From Cellulomonas algicola (lineage in GTDB: Bacteria > Actinomycetota > Actinomycetes > Actinomycetales > Cellulomonadaceae), in assembly GCF_003851725.1 (NCBI RefSeq), contig NZ_BHYL01000125.1, positions 1 to 38,842 of the forward strand: a stretch of DNA of 38,842 bases, written 5' to 3'. The notes under the pieces were generated by a model. The model was not told where the DNA came from and did no database searches. It saw only the letters and a program-made list of their open reading frames with translations. A program made the position numbers and the translations under genes. Shown piece by piece: positions 14,454-22,617 of this stretch (its first letter is position 1; the number at the start of each line of letters is the position of its first letter).

Positions 14454-14741
14454 TCAGTCGTCCTCGCGCTGGATGAGCTCGAAGAACGGGGGCGTGTGCC
14501 CGCCGGGGGTGGCGGGGAGGGGGTACTGGAACGCGAGGTTCGACGCGGCGAGGGCCGCGAAGAACTCCTCCCACGTCGCGCGCTCGGCGCCGGACCCGCT
14601 CGGGCCCTCGGGGAAGATCACGGCGGGCATCCGCGGGTCCTCGGGGTAGACGGCGCGGATCAGCGCGGGGACCGCCTGGTGCCCTTCGATGAACCGCCGG
14701 ATCTCGTCGGGATCGGTCGTGGTCCTGGTCAGCTCGCTCAT
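14454..14741 (-). CDS. Conserved small protein of unknown function (TTDxDEIRRxxE family)
   Basis: 95 residues from ATG 14741 with GGGAG upstream. The start TTTDPDEIRRFIEGHQAVPA, the middle ATWEEFFAALAASNLAFQY and the end FFELIQRED match a widespread ~90-residue bacterial family that begins TTDHDEIRRWAEE and contains WDEFFEKFDE..LAFLYQ. Members are hypothetical proteins, sometimes mislabelled as glucan branching enzymes. The pattern is an alpha/beta mini-domain with no catalytic motif visible. It is probably cotranscribed with the immunity-like gene 66 bp downstream. Confidence 0.7.
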   Translation of the reverse strand: MSELTRTTTDPDEIRRFIEGHQAVPALIRAVYPEDPRMPAVIFPEGPSGSGAERATWEEFFAALAASNLAFQYPLPATPGGHTPPFFELIQREDD

Positions 14742-14772
14742 CGTGCGCTCCCGTCGTCGGCGACGGTCCCAT

Positions 14773-14809
14773 GCTCCCGCCGGGGGAGCGTCGCCGCACG
14801 CGTGCGGCG
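14773..14809 (-). terminator. Double hairpin after the epimerase gene
   Basis: Two adjacent stems, GCTCCC-N5-GGGAGC (14773-14789) and the perfect 18-bp palindrome CGCCGCACGCGTGCGGCG (14792-14809), lie between the epimerase stop codon and the next gene. They probably end the SorC-epimerase transcript. Confidence 0.6.
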
Positions 14810-14872
14810 GACGCGCCCGGGCCGGGCGGCGGAGATCCGGGTCCAGCGGCGACGTTCGATGCGGCCGTCCGT

Positions 14873-15589
14873 CTAGCGGCGCCGCTCCACCACGCGGGCG
14901 TCGTCGGCGGCGCCGACGGGTGCTGCGCTCGCGGTCACCAGCCAGGACGCCGGGTCGGGAGCCCCGCACAGCGCGGAGCCGCTGACGACCCACGTCGCGC
15001 CGTGGCTGGCGCAGTCGTGCGCGTGGTCGAGCGTGACGCCGCCGTCGACGCCGAGCGCCCGGCGCCCCGCGCCACCAGCCACGTCACGGCCATCCTCGGC
15101 GTCAGCCCCCCTGTCGCCGGCGAGCGCGTCCAGACGGGAGAGTGTCGACGGGAGGAAGGTCGAGCCCGCCTGGCCGGGGGTGATGGACATGACGAGGACG
15201 GCGACGTCGGGTGGGAGGTCGTCGAGCGCGGACAGGGGCGTCGACGGGGAGATCGCGACGCCGGCCCGGCGTCCGGCGGCACGGATCCGCGACACGGCCG
15301 TCGCCCAGCCCGCGGCCTCGACGTGCACGATCACGGTGTCGCACACGGCGGTCCACGCGTCGACCTCGGCGAGCGGGTCGCACACCATGAGGTGCGCCTC
15401 CCCGGGCAGGCCGGTCAGGTGGGACAGCCGGGACACGGTGTCCGGGTCGAAGCCGCCGGGCGCGGCGAAGACCCCGTCGGACACGTCCCAGTGCCAGCGC
15501 GTGAGCCCGGCGGCGGCGAGGCGCACGGCCTCGCCGGCGAGGCGGTCGGGCGGGGTGGACCAGAGCGACGCAGCGACGACCAGCGTCAC
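14873..15589 (-). CDS. Ribulose-phosphate 3-epimerase-family enzyme
   Basis: 238 residues, TIM-barrel of the RPE family. Conserved metal/acid-base positions are H33 and D35 (HWDVSDG), H66 (EAHLMV), the phosphate loop MSITPGQAGSTF and the Asp of GVDGGV. GTG 15589 overlaps the SorC stop codon (GTGA), so the two are translationally coupled. A Gly/Asp-rich insert (AGDRGADAEDGRDVAGGAGR) before the last active-site strand makes it a little longer than the usual ~220. It could epimerise Ru5P/Xu5P or a related ketose phosphate (allulose-6-phosphate 3-epimerases share the fold). Its regulon with an XylB-like kinase favours a pentulose phosphate. Confidence 0.85.
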   Translation of the reverse strand: MTLVVAASLWSTPPDRLAGEAVRLAAAGLTRWHWDVSDGVFAAPGGFDPDTVSRLSHLTGLPGEAHLMVCDPLAEVDAWTAVCDTVIVHVEAAGWATAVSRIRAAGRRAGVAISPSTPLSALDDLPPDVAVLVMSITPGQAGSTFLPSTLSRLDALAGDRGADAEDGRDVAGGAGRRALGVDGGVTLDHAHDCASHGATWVVSGSALCGAPDPASWLVTASAAPVGAADDARVVERRR

Positions 15590-16581
15590 GAGCTCGCCCC
15601 TGCGTCGCCACCCTCGACGGGCGCGACCCGCGGCAGCGCGAGCAGCGCCTCGGCGAGCGCGCGGTCGGTGACGAGCTCGGTGCACAGCCCGGCGCGGACG
15701 ATCGCGGCGACGGCCTGCGCCTTCTGCGCCCCGCCGGCGGCGGCGACGATGCGCGGGATGGCGCGCATCTGCGCGAACTCGATGGTCACGCAGCGGTCCT
15801 GGAAGTGCGGGGCGACCAGGTCCCCGGAGTCGGAGACCAGCAACGACGCGACCTCGGCGCGCACCCCGGCCTCGAGCAGGGAGGTCCGCTCCGCATCGCT
15901 GATGGTGCGCAGCAGCTGCGAGTCCGGCGGCTCCCACGACCCGACGGACACGACGGCGGTCGTCACGGAGTCGAACATGCGCAGCGCGGCGGCGACGTCG
16001 GGCTGGCGGCGCAGGGCGTCGGCGGTGCGGGCGTCGTCGACGACGAGCGGCGCGAAGATCGGGCGCGCGGTGCCGCCCGAGCGGAGGGCGACGCGGCGGA
16101 CGATCTCGACGGGCGACTCGTCGAGGTCGGTGCCGATCGCGCCGGTGAGCTGGACGACGTCGACGCGGGGGAGCGGCGGCAGCGCGGCGCTCATGGCGGT
16201 GAGCGTCCGGCCCCAGGCCAGGCCGAGCACCTCGCCCTCGCGCAGGGTCGCGCCGAGGACCTGCGCGGCCGCCTCGCCGACCTGGTGCCGGACGGCGTCG
16301 GGGTCGCCGCTGGTCTCGACGACGGTCACGGACGTCAGGCCGAGGTGCTCGCGCAGCGCGACCCCCAGCGCCGGGTCCTGCAGCCCGTCGGCGTGGATCG
16401 TGATCGTCACGACGCCGGTCGCCTTCGCGTGCTCGAGCAGGCGCGCGACCTTGAACCGGGAGACGCCGAGCTCCTCGGCGATCCGCACCTTGGACACGTC
16501 GTCGACGTAGTAGCGCCGGGCCGCCAGGACCATCAGTCCGCGGTCCTCGGCGCCCGCGCCGCGCACCTCGCTGTCGCTCAT
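15586..16581 (-). CDS. SorC-family sugar-responsive transcriptional regulator
   Basis: 331 residues. The N-terminal helix-turn-helix (about 15-65) reads YYVDDVSKVRIAEELGVSRF, then KVARLLEHA. It is followed by the SorC sugar-phosphate-binding domain: LGLAWGRTL, VDVVQLTGAIGT, and the C-terminal GGAQKAQAVAAIVRAGLCTELVTD segment. Family members bind a sugar or sugar phosphate and control the neighbouring operon. ATG 16581 lies 6 nt after a TATGGT -10 element, so the transcript may be leaderless. A TGAGCA half-site overlaps the predicted transcription start, suggesting autoregulation. It is divergent from the ABC transporter operon and coupled to the epimerase gene. Confidence 0.9.
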   Translation of the reverse strand: MSDSEVRGAGAEDRGLMVLAARRYYVDDVSKVRIAEELGVSRFKVARLLEHAKATGVVTITIHADGLQDPALGVALREHLGLTSVTVVETSGDPDAVRHQVGEAAAQVLGATLREGEVLGLAWGRTLTAMSAALPPLPRVDVVQLTGAIGTDLDESPVEIVRRVALRSGGTARPIFAPLVVDDARTADALRRQPDVAAALRMFDSVTTAVVSVGSWEPPDSQLLRTISDAERTSLLEAGVRAEVASLLVSDSGDLVAPHFQDRCVTIEFAQMRAIPRIVAAAGGAQKAQAVAAIVRAGLCTELVTDRALAEALLALPRVAPVEGGDAGASS

Positions 16582-16582
16582 G

Positions 16583-16593
16583 TGAGCACCATA
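16583..16593 (-). promoter_or_regulatory. SorC gene -10 element and overlapping TGAGCA half-site
   Basis: The minus strand reads TATGGT (16593-16588) followed by six bases and ATG 16581. On the plus strand TGAGCA (16583-16588) overlaps this -10 and the predicted start of transcription. The same hexamer recurs three times near the divergent promoter. Confidence 0.5.
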
Positions 16594-16630
16594 GCGCGCT
16601 CGAACGTGTCCGAATCGTGATCTGACTGAG

Positions 16631-16660
16631 TTGATCCCAACGAGAACCGCGACGTAGTGT
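16631..16660 (+). promoter_or_regulatory. Candidate promoter of the ABC transporter operon
   Basis: TTGATC (16631-16636), 18 bases, TAGTGT (16655-16660). The predicted start of transcription (about 16667) falls immediately before the TGAGCA/TGCTCA cluster, a suitable place for repression. Confidence 0.5.
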
Positions 16661-16670
16661 CGAAGCCAGA

Positions 16671-16698
16671 TGAGCAACGCGAGATGCTCATATGAGCA
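16671..16698. promoter_or_regulatory. Candidate SorC-family operator cluster
   Basis: TGAGCA-N8-TGCTCA-N2-TGAGCA: one inverted pair plus an extra direct half-site, 25 bp before the permease start. With the half-site at 16583 this gives four copies of one hexamer in a 116-bp region between divergent genes. Confidence 0.65.
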
Positions 16699-16723
16699 CA
16701 ACACAGGCTGCGAGGAGGCAGAC

Positions 16724-17776
16724 ATGGTGAAGCGCCGCCGGATCCCGGAGGAGCTCGGCATCGGCGTGGTGATCGTGCTCGTCGCGGTGATCTTCAGCCT
16801 GATGTCCCCGACGTTCCGCACGTTCGACAACGCCAACCTGCTGCTGCTCAACGGCACGGTCATCGCGTTCCTCGCGATGGGCCAGGCGTTCGTGCTGCTC
16901 ACCGGCGGCATCGACCTGTCGACGGGCTCCAACGTCGCCCTGACCGGGATGATCGCCGCCCTCGCGATGCGCAGCGGACTCCCGTGGTGGGCCGCCGCCC
17001 TCGCGGCGCTCGCGGTCGGCGCGCTCGTCGGTGTCATCAACGGCGCGCTCATCCACTACCTGAAGCTGCCGCCGTTCATCGTGACGTTCGCGGCGTTCGG
17101 CGTCGCCGCGTCGATCCCGCTCATCCTCACCGGCGCGAGCTCCGTCAACGTCGCCGACCCGATGTTCGCGATCATCGGCCGCGGGTCGCTGTTCGGGATC
17201 CCCATGCCGGTCGTGCTCGTCGCGGTGTTCGCGATCGTCTTCACGGTCCTGCTGCGGCTCACCCCGACCGGCGTCCACATCTACGCGGTCGGCGGCAACG
17301 CCGAGACCTCGCGCCTGTCGGGCATCCCGATCGGCCGCGTCACGATGCTCGTCTACGCGGTCTCCGGGCTCTGCGCGGGCATGGGCGGCCTCATCGTCAC
17401 GTCGCGCCTCATGGTCGGCTACCCGTCGGCCGGCTCGGGCAACGAGCTCTTCTACTCGATCGCCGCGGCGGTCGTCGGCGGTGTCAGCCTGTTCGGCGGG
17501 ATCGGTTCCCTGCCCGGTGCGCTGCTCGGCGCCGTCCTCATCGCGACCGTGTCCAACGGCATGAACGTCGTCGGCGTCCAGTCGTACTGGCAGCCGCTCG
17601 TCATCGGCCTGATCATCCTCGGCGGCGTCATCCTCGACACCTACCGCCGCCAGTCGTCGCTCAGCGACCTGTTCCGCCGCCACCTGCGCGGCGGACCCCC
17701 GAGCGGCACCGACGCAGCGGTCACCCCCGCGTCCCCCGCGACCCCCGTCACCGCGGGCACCCCCGACCACCGGTGA
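16724..17776 (+). CDS. Sugar ABC transporter permease (RbsC/AraH type)
   Basis: 350 residues, about 8-10 membrane helices. It shows the family segments FVLLTGGIDLSTGSNVALTG, PPFIVTFAAFGVAASIPLIL and YAVGGNAETSRLSGIPIGRV, the last being the cytoplasmic coupling loop before the final helices. It forms the membrane channel of a CUT2-class importer. ATG 16724 is chosen over an in-frame ATG at 16670 because GAGGAG lies 8 nt upstream and the earlier ATG is inside the operator. The C-terminal tail (about 25 residues, Thr/Pro-rich) is disordered. It is first in a six-gene plus-strand operon. Having the permease first is less usual than a binding protein first. Confidence 0.92.
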   Translation: MVKRRRIPEELGIGVVIVLVAVIFSLMSPTFRTFDNANLLLLNGTVIAFLAMGQAFVLLTGGIDLSTGSNVALTGMIAALAMRSGLPWWAAALAALAVGALVGVINGALIHYLKLPPFIVTFAAFGVAASIPLILTGASSVNVADPMFAIIGRGSLFGIPMPVVLVAVFAIVFTVLLRLTPTGVHIYAVGGNAETSRLSGIPIGRVTMLVYAVSGLCAGMGGLIVTSRLMVGYPSAGSGNELFYSIAAAVVGGVSLFGGIGSLPGALLGAVLIATVSNGMNVVGVQSYWQPLVIGLIILGGVILDTYRRQSSLSDLFRRHLRGGPPSGTDAAVTPASPATPVTAGTPDHR

Positions 17777-17817
17777 ACCCGGCACGACCCCGACCCACCC
17801 CCAGGAGAGACAGAGCG

Positions 17818-18837
17818 ATGAAGCTTCGCATCCCCGCCCTCGCGGCCGGCCTGGCCGCCACCACCCTCGTGCTCGGCGCGTGCGGTGCCGTCGACACGGG
17901 CACGGGCTCGTCGAACGGCGGCTCGTCCGGCGCGGCCACCGCCGCCTCCGGCGAGATCCCCCGCCCGGACTCGTGCGACGACGAGACCCCGTTCATCGCG
18001 GTCGCGCTGCCGAACCTCACGAACCCCTACTACGTCGCCATGAAGGCCGGCTTCGAGGAGGCGGCCGAGGCGAACGGGTTCACGGTCGAGGTGCAGATCG
18101 CCGACGACGACGACGCCAACCAGCTCGCGCAGGCGCAGTCGATGCTGCAGAAGAAGCCGTGCGCGCTCGCCCTCAACGCGGTCAAGTCCGAGCCGGGCGC
18201 CGCGATCGTCAAGGCCGCGAACGACGCGGGCGTGCCGGTGTTCACCGTCAACGTGGGCATCGACCCCGAGGCGCTCGAGTCGCAGGGCGCGAGCATCGTG
18301 CAGTACCTCGGCGCCGACAACACCGCGGGCGGCCGCCAGACCGCCGAGCAGGTCCTCGCCGACCTGGGCGCCGACGCCGAGATCAAGGTCGGCTTCGTGA
18401 CCGAGCCCGACGAGACCCCGACGCAGATGCGCGACGCCGGCTTCGAGGAGGCCCTGTCCGCGAACCCGAACGCGTCCGTCGTGGCCAAGGTCGACGGCAA
18501 CGTCAAGCCCGACGACAGCCTGCGCGCGACCACCGAGATGCTCTCCGGCAACCCGGACATCAACGTGATCTTCGCGTCGACGGGCCCGGCCGCCTACGGC
18601 GCGCTCCAGGCCCTCGGCGCCAACAGCGCGGTCAAGGTCTACGGGTTCTGCGCCTCCGAGCAGACGCTGACCGAGCAGTACCCCGCGTGCGTCGCCCAGG
18701 AGCCGAACGCCTACGGCCAGCAGGTCGTCGAGCAGATCCGGGCGTGGGTCGACGGCGCGACGCCCGAGGCGGAGATCCTGCAGTCGCTCAAGCTGTTCAC
18801 CGTCGGCCAGACGCCGGGTCCGGGCGAGGTCGGCTGA
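17818..18837 (+). CDS. Sugar ABC transporter substrate-binding lipoprotein
   Basis: 339 residues. The signal peptide ends in the lipobox LGAC with lipidated C22. A Ser/Gly-rich tether follows, then a periplasmic-binding-protein-type I fold: IAVALPNLTNPYYVAMKAGF (first beta strand and helix), CALALNAVKSEPGAAIVKAA, and an LGADNTAGGRQTAEQ segment. It captures the sugar outside the membrane and delivers it to the permease encoded just upstream (41 bp gap, GGAGAG before the ATG). Ligand unknown; CUT2 proteins of this type bind monosaccharides or small polyols. CxxxC spacing near the mature N-terminus (PDSCDDE) and in the C-terminal lobe may form a disulfide. Confidence 0.93.
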   Translation: MKLRIPALAAGLAATTLVLGACGAVDTGTGSSNGGSSGAATAASGEIPRPDSCDDETPFIAVALPNLTNPYYVAMKAGFEEAAEANGFTVEVQIADDDDANQLAQAQSMLQKKPCALALNAVKSEPGAAIVKAANDAGVPVFTVNVGIDPEALESQGASIVQYLGADNTAGGRQTAEQVLADLGADAEIKVGFVTEPDETPTQMRDAGFEEALSANPNASVVAKVDGNVKPDDSLRATTEMLSGNPDINVIFASTGPAAYGALQALGANSAVKVYGFCASEQTLTEQYPACVAQEPNAYGQQVVEQIRAWVDGATPEAEILQSLKLFTVGQTPGPGEVG

Positions 18838-18838
18838 C

Positions 18839-20446
18839 ATGACCACGACGTCGACCGGGACGCCGGCAGGGCTGAGCGTCCGAGGGATCATCAAGCGGTA
18901 CTCGGGTGTGTCGGTGCTGCACGGCGTCTCGGTCGACGTGCGGCCGGGGGACGTCGTCGGGCTCGTCGGCCACAACGGCGCGGGCAAGTCGACGCTCCTG
19001 CGGACCATCGCCGGGGCGACCACCCCGGACGGCGGCCAGATCGTCGTGGACGGGCGCGCCGCGACGATCGACTCGCCCGCCGCCGCGATCGACGCGGGCA
19101 TCGCGACCGTCTACCAGGAGCTCTCGCTCCTGCCGAACCTCACCGTCGCGCAGAACGTCTACCTCGGCGACGAGCGCTCGCGCGGCGGGCTGCTCCGCCG
19201 GGACGAGATGCGCGCCGGGGCGCGGAAGCTCGTCGAGTCCTTCGGGCTCGACGTGGACGTCGAGCGCAAGCTCGGCGACTACCCCGTCGCGACCCGGCAG
19301 ATGCTCGAGATCGCGGTCGCCACGCACCGCGACGCGAAGTACCTGCTGCTCGACGAGCCGACGACGAGCCTCGAGGGCGGGCAGGTCGAGCGCCTGCTCG
19401 ACATGGTCCGGTCCCTCGCGGCCGACCGCGGGCTCGGCATCGTGTTCGTCGACCACAAGCTCGACGAGCTCTACGCCGTCTGCAACCGGGTCGTCGCGCT
19501 CGTCGACGGGCGCGTCCGGATCGACGCCCGCGTCGACGAGGTCAGCCGGCACGACGTCGTCGCGGCGATCGCGGGCGACGAGGCCGCGGAGATGGACGAC
19601 CGGCTGCGCGCGGGCGACGCCCCCACGCAGGCGACGCACGCGGCGCAGGTCGAGACCGACGAGGCCGACGCGGCAGCGCCCGTCGCCGACGTCCGCCGCT
19701 GGCTCCCCGACGCGTCACGCGGGCCCCGTCTGGAGGTCCGCGACCTGCATGCCCCGGGCGTGCACGGGGTCTCGCTGACCGCCGAGCCGGGCCGTGTCCT
19801 CGGCCTCTACGGGCTGGTCGGCGCGGGTCGCACCGAGGTCATGCGCGCGCTCGTCGGGCTCGCGCCCGTCACCGGCGGGTCGGTGCTGCTCGACGGTCGC
19901 CCGTACCGCCCCGGCACCCCGGCGCGAGCCCAGCGCGCGGGCGTCGTCTACGTCACCGAGGAGCGCAAGAGCGACGGCATCGTGCCCAAGCTCGACTCCC
20001 CGATGAACGTCGCGCTGCCGGTCCTGCGCCGCTACCGGCGCGCGGGCCTGCTCGACAAGCGCCGCATGCTGCGCGACGCCGACGACCTGCTCGGCCAGCT
20101 GCGCGTGCGCGGCGACGTGCACGGACCCGTCGTCAGCCTGTCGGGCGGCAACCAGCAGAAGGTGCTGCTCGCGCGGGCCATCGCGCAGCGGCCGCGGGTG
20201 CTGCTGCTCGACGAGCCGACCAAGGGCGTCGACCTCGGCGTGAAGGCCGAGATCCACCGCATCGTCCGGTCGCTCGCGCACGACGCCGGGCTCACCGTGC
20301 TGCTCGTCTCCTCCGAGGAGGAGGAGATCTGCGAGGTCGCCGACGACATCGTCGTCGTCTCGCACGGCCGCAGCACCGGCGCGCAGGTGCCTGCCGAGCA
20401 CCGCACCCCGCAGGCGCTGCGCCTCGCGGCGTGGGCCGCCGCCTGA
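18839..20446 (+). CDS. Sugar ABC transporter double ATP-binding protein (RbsA/MglA type)
   Basis: 535 residues with two ABC domains. Domain 1 has Walker A GHNGAGKST and Walker B YLLLDEPTTS. Its signature loop reads PVATRQMLEIAVATHRD instead of LSxGQ, so domain 1 probably completes a degenerate site. Domain 2 has the relaxed P-loop GLVGAGRTE usual in this family, a good signature [15 protein letters not shown] and Walker B VLLLDEPTKGVD. It powers the importer. The start codon lies one base after the binding-protein stop. An Asp/Ala-rich linker (about residues 255-290) between domains is longer than usual and explains the size. Confidence 0.93.
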   Translation: MTTTSTGTPAGLSVRGIIKRYSGVSVLHGVSVDVRPGDVVGLVGHNGAGKSTLLRTIAGATTPDGGQIVVDGRAATIDSPAAAIDAGIATVYQELSLLPNLTVAQNVYLGDERSRGGLLRRDEMRAGARKLVESFGLDVDVERKLGDYPVATRQMLEIAVATHRDAKYLLLDEPTTSLEGGQVERLLDMVRSLAADRGLGIVFVDHKLDELYAVCNRVVALVDGRVRIDARVDEVSRHDVVAAIAGDEAAEMDDRLRAGDAPTQATHAAQVETDEADAAAPVADVRRWLPDASRGPRLEVRDLHAPGVHGVSLTAEPGRVLGLYGLVGAGRTEVMRALVGLAPVTGGSVLLDGRPYRPGTPARAQRAGVVYVTEERKSDGIVPKLDSPMNVALPVLRRYRRAGLLDKRRMLRDADDLLGQLRVRGDVHGPVVSLSGGNQQKVLLARAIAQRPRVLLLDEPTKGVDLGVKAEIHRIVRSLAHDAGLTVLLVSSEEEEICEVADDIVVVSHGRSTGAQVPAEHRTPQALRLAAWAAA

Positions 20447-20498
20447 TCCCGGCCTCCTCATGACGTACGACGGACCACCGACGGAAGAGAGCACCCCC

Positions 20499-21143
20499 AT
20501 GACGACGAGCGCTGCGGCGACCCTCCAGACCGCACGGGACATCGTGCGGCGCGAGGGCCAGGGGGTCGCGGACGTCGCCGACCAGCTCGACGAGTCGTTC
20601 GTCGCGGCCGTGGAGCTCGTGGGTCGCGTGACGGGCAAGGTGTTCGTCACCGGCTCCGGGACGTCGGGCGCGGTCGCCCGCCGCATGGCGCACCTGCTGT
20701 CGGTGTGCGGCACCCCGGCGGTCTTCCTGCCGGGCATGGACGCGCTGCACGGCACGATGGGTGCCGTGGTGTCCGGTGACCTGCTCATCACGATCTCGCG
20801 CGGCGGCGAGTCGGACGAGCTCAACGACCTGTCCCGTCGCGTGCAGCAGCGCGGCGTCCCGGTGATCGCGCTGACCGCCTCCCCCACGTCGACGCTCGGG
20901 ACCCTCGCGGACCTCACGGCCGTGATCGACGCCGGTCCCGAGGTCGACCCCGGCGGCGTCATCGCGATGGGGTCGACGCTCGCGACCGCCGCGTGGGGCG
21001 ACGCGCTCGCGGCGGTGCTCATGCAGATCCGCGGGTACGGGTGGGAGCAGGTGCTGTTCACGCACCCGGCTGGTGCCGTCGGGCGCATCGAGGAGCTGCC
21101 CGAGGCGCTGCCGTCGCTCGCCGCCGAGCGTCCGGAGGCCTGA
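20499..21143 (+). CDS. SIS-domain sugar-phosphate isomerase (KpsF/GutQ or 3-hexuloisomerase-like)
   Basis: 214 residues, a single SIS domain without CBS tails. Motifs: GKVFVTGSGTSGAVARRMAH, LLITISRGGESDELNDLSRR (the phosphosugar loop), GSTLATAAWGDALAAVLM and HPAGAVG near the C-terminus, as in KpsF/GutQ arabinose-5-phosphate isomerases. Those enzymes make KDO precursors in Gram-negatives. This organism should lack KDO, so a catabolic aldose/ketose-phosphate isomerisation is more likely. ATG 20499 with GGAAGAGAG upstream is preferred over ATG 20460. Its stop overlaps the kinase start (TGATG). Confidence 0.85.
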   Translation: MTTSAAATLQTARDIVRREGQGVADVADQLDESFVAAVELVGRVTGKVFVTGSGTSGAVARRMAHLLSVCGTPAVFLPGMDALHGTMGAVVSGDLLITISRGGESDELNDLSRRVQQRGVPVIALTASPTSTLGTLADLTAVIDAGPEVDPGGVIAMGSTLATAAWGDALAAVLMQIRGYGWEQVLFTHPAGAVGRIEELPEALPSLAAERPEA

Positions 21144-22615
21144 TGGGCGTCGTCGCGGGCGTCGACTCCTCGACGCAGTCCTGCACGGTCGAGCTGCGCG
21201 ACGCTCAGTCCGGCCGGCTGTTCGGGTCCGGTCGCAGCCCGCACCCGCCGACGTCGCCCCCGGTCAGCGAGCAGGACCCGGCGACGTGGTGGGAGGCGTT
21301 CGGTCTCGCGCTCGCCGGCGCCCTGTCAGCCGCCGGCCTCACGGCGCGCGACGTCGACGCCGTGAGCGTCGCCGCCCAGTGCCACGGCCTCGTGCTGCTC
21401 GACGCGCACGACCGGGTGCTGCGGCCCGCGAAGCTCTGGAACGACACGACGTCGAGCCCGCAGGCCGCCGCGCTCGTGCGCGACCTCGGCACCGCCGGCT
21501 GGGCGGACGCCGTCGGCTCGGTCCCGACCGCCGCGTTCACCATCACCAAGCTCGCGTGGGTCGCGCAGCACGAGCCGGCGCTCCTCGACGCGACGGCCCG
21601 CGTCCTGCTGCCGCACGACTACCTCACCTACCGGCTCACCGGCCGCGCGGTGACCGACCGCTCCGAGGCGTCGGGGACCGGCTACTACGCCGCGCACGAG
21701 GACCGGTACCTGGTCGACCACCTGAACCGCTGGGTCCGTGCCGGGCTGCCGTGGGCCACGATGCTGCCGTCCGTCCTCGGCCCGTCGGAGGCGGCGGGCA
21801 CCGCGTCGACACCCGACGCGCGCGCGCTCGGCCTGCGCGACGACGTCGTCGTCGGTGCGGGTGCGGGCGACCAGCACGCGGGCGCGCTCGGCATCGGCCT
21901 CGCGCCCGGCCAGGTGCTCTACAGCCTCGGCACGTCGGGCGTCGTCATGACGACCTCGCCCACGCCCGTGCACGACGCGACCGCGTGGGTCGACGGCGTC
22001 GCCGACGCCGCGGGCGGCTGGCTGCCGCTCGTCTGCACGCTCAACTGCGCCAAGGTCACCGACACGGCCGCGCGCCTGCTCGGCGTCGACCACCCCGAGC
22101 TCACGCGCCTCGCCCTCGCCGCGCCCCGCCGGGCCGACCGCATGGTCCTCGCCGCGTACCTCGACGGCGAGCGCAGCCCCGACCGCCCGCACGCGCGCGG
22201 CCTGCTCGCCGGCCTGCGGTCCGACACGACCCGCGAGGAGCTCGCGCTCGCCGCCTACGAGGGCGTCGTCCTCGGGCTCGTGCGCGGCCACGACGCGATC
22301 CGCGCCGCGGGGGCTGCCGCCGACGGCGAGGTCGTCGTCACGGGCGGCGGCGCGCGCTCGCTCGCGTACCGGCAGGTGCTTGCCGACACGCTCGGCGCGC
22401 CCGTGCACACGCGCGACGTCGACGAGGCCACCGCGCGCGGCGCCGCGGTGCAGGCCGCCGCCGTCCTCACCGACGCCGACGTCCGCACCGTGCGCGACGC
22501 CTGGACCCCCGCCACGACCGGTGTCGTCGAGCCGCAGCACGCGGTCGACGCCGACGTCTGGCGCCGCTACCGCGCGCTGGCCGACGCCCGCCAGCCCGAC
22601 GAGACCCCGGAGTGA
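21143..22615 (+). CDS. FGGY-family carbohydrate kinase, XylB (xylulokinase)-like
   Basis: 490 residues, typical of FGGY kinases. Features: N-terminal phosphate loop GVDSSTQSCTVELRD, substrate motif AAQCHGLVLLD (QMHG in xylulokinases), PAKLWNDTTS with the Asn-Asp pair, KLAWVAQHEPALL, the catalytic-lobe GAGAGDQHAGALGIG, LGTSGVVMTT, and the C-terminal GEVVVTGGGARSLAYRQVLAD adenosine site. It should phosphorylate a pentulose or related ketose after uptake. It is translationally coupled to the SIS gene and 2 bp from the transaldolase gene. The clade suggests D-xylulose, but ketohexoses or pentitols cannot be excluded. Confidence 0.9.
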   Translation: MGVVAGVDSSTQSCTVELRDAQSGRLFGSGRSPHPPTSPPVSEQDPATWWEAFGLALAGALSAAGLTARDVDAVSVAAQCHGLVLLDAHDRVLRPAKLWNDTTSSPQAAALVRDLGTAGWADAVGSVPTAAFTITKLAWVAQHEPALLDATARVLLPHDYLTYRLTGRAVTDRSEASGTGYYAAHEDRYLVDHLNRWVRAGLPWATMLPSVLGPSEAAGTASTPDARALGLRDDVVVGAGAGDQHAGALGIGLAPGQVLYSLGTSGVVMTTSPTPVHDATAWVDGVADAAGGWLPLVCTLNCAKVTDTAARLLGVDHPELTRLALAAPRRADRMVLAAYLDGERSPDRPHARGLLAGLRSDTTREELALAAYEGVVLGLVRGHDAIRAAGAAADGEVVVTGGGARSLAYRQVLADTLGAPVHTRDVDEATARGAAVQAAAVLTDADVRTVRDAWTPATTGVVEPQHAVDADVWRRYRALADARQPDETPE

Positions 22616-22617
22616 CG

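Noticed and set aside
14792-14809. Regulatory operator at the 18-bp palindrome CGCCGCACGCGTGCGGCG
   Set aside because: It lies after the epimerase stop next to another hairpin and not in a promoter position, so a terminator is the simpler reading.
17880-18842. A plus-strand 320-codon frame overlapping the first binding-protein gene
   Set aside because: Arg-rich shadow frame. The lipoprotein frame has a signal peptide, a lipobox and a clear binding-protein fold.
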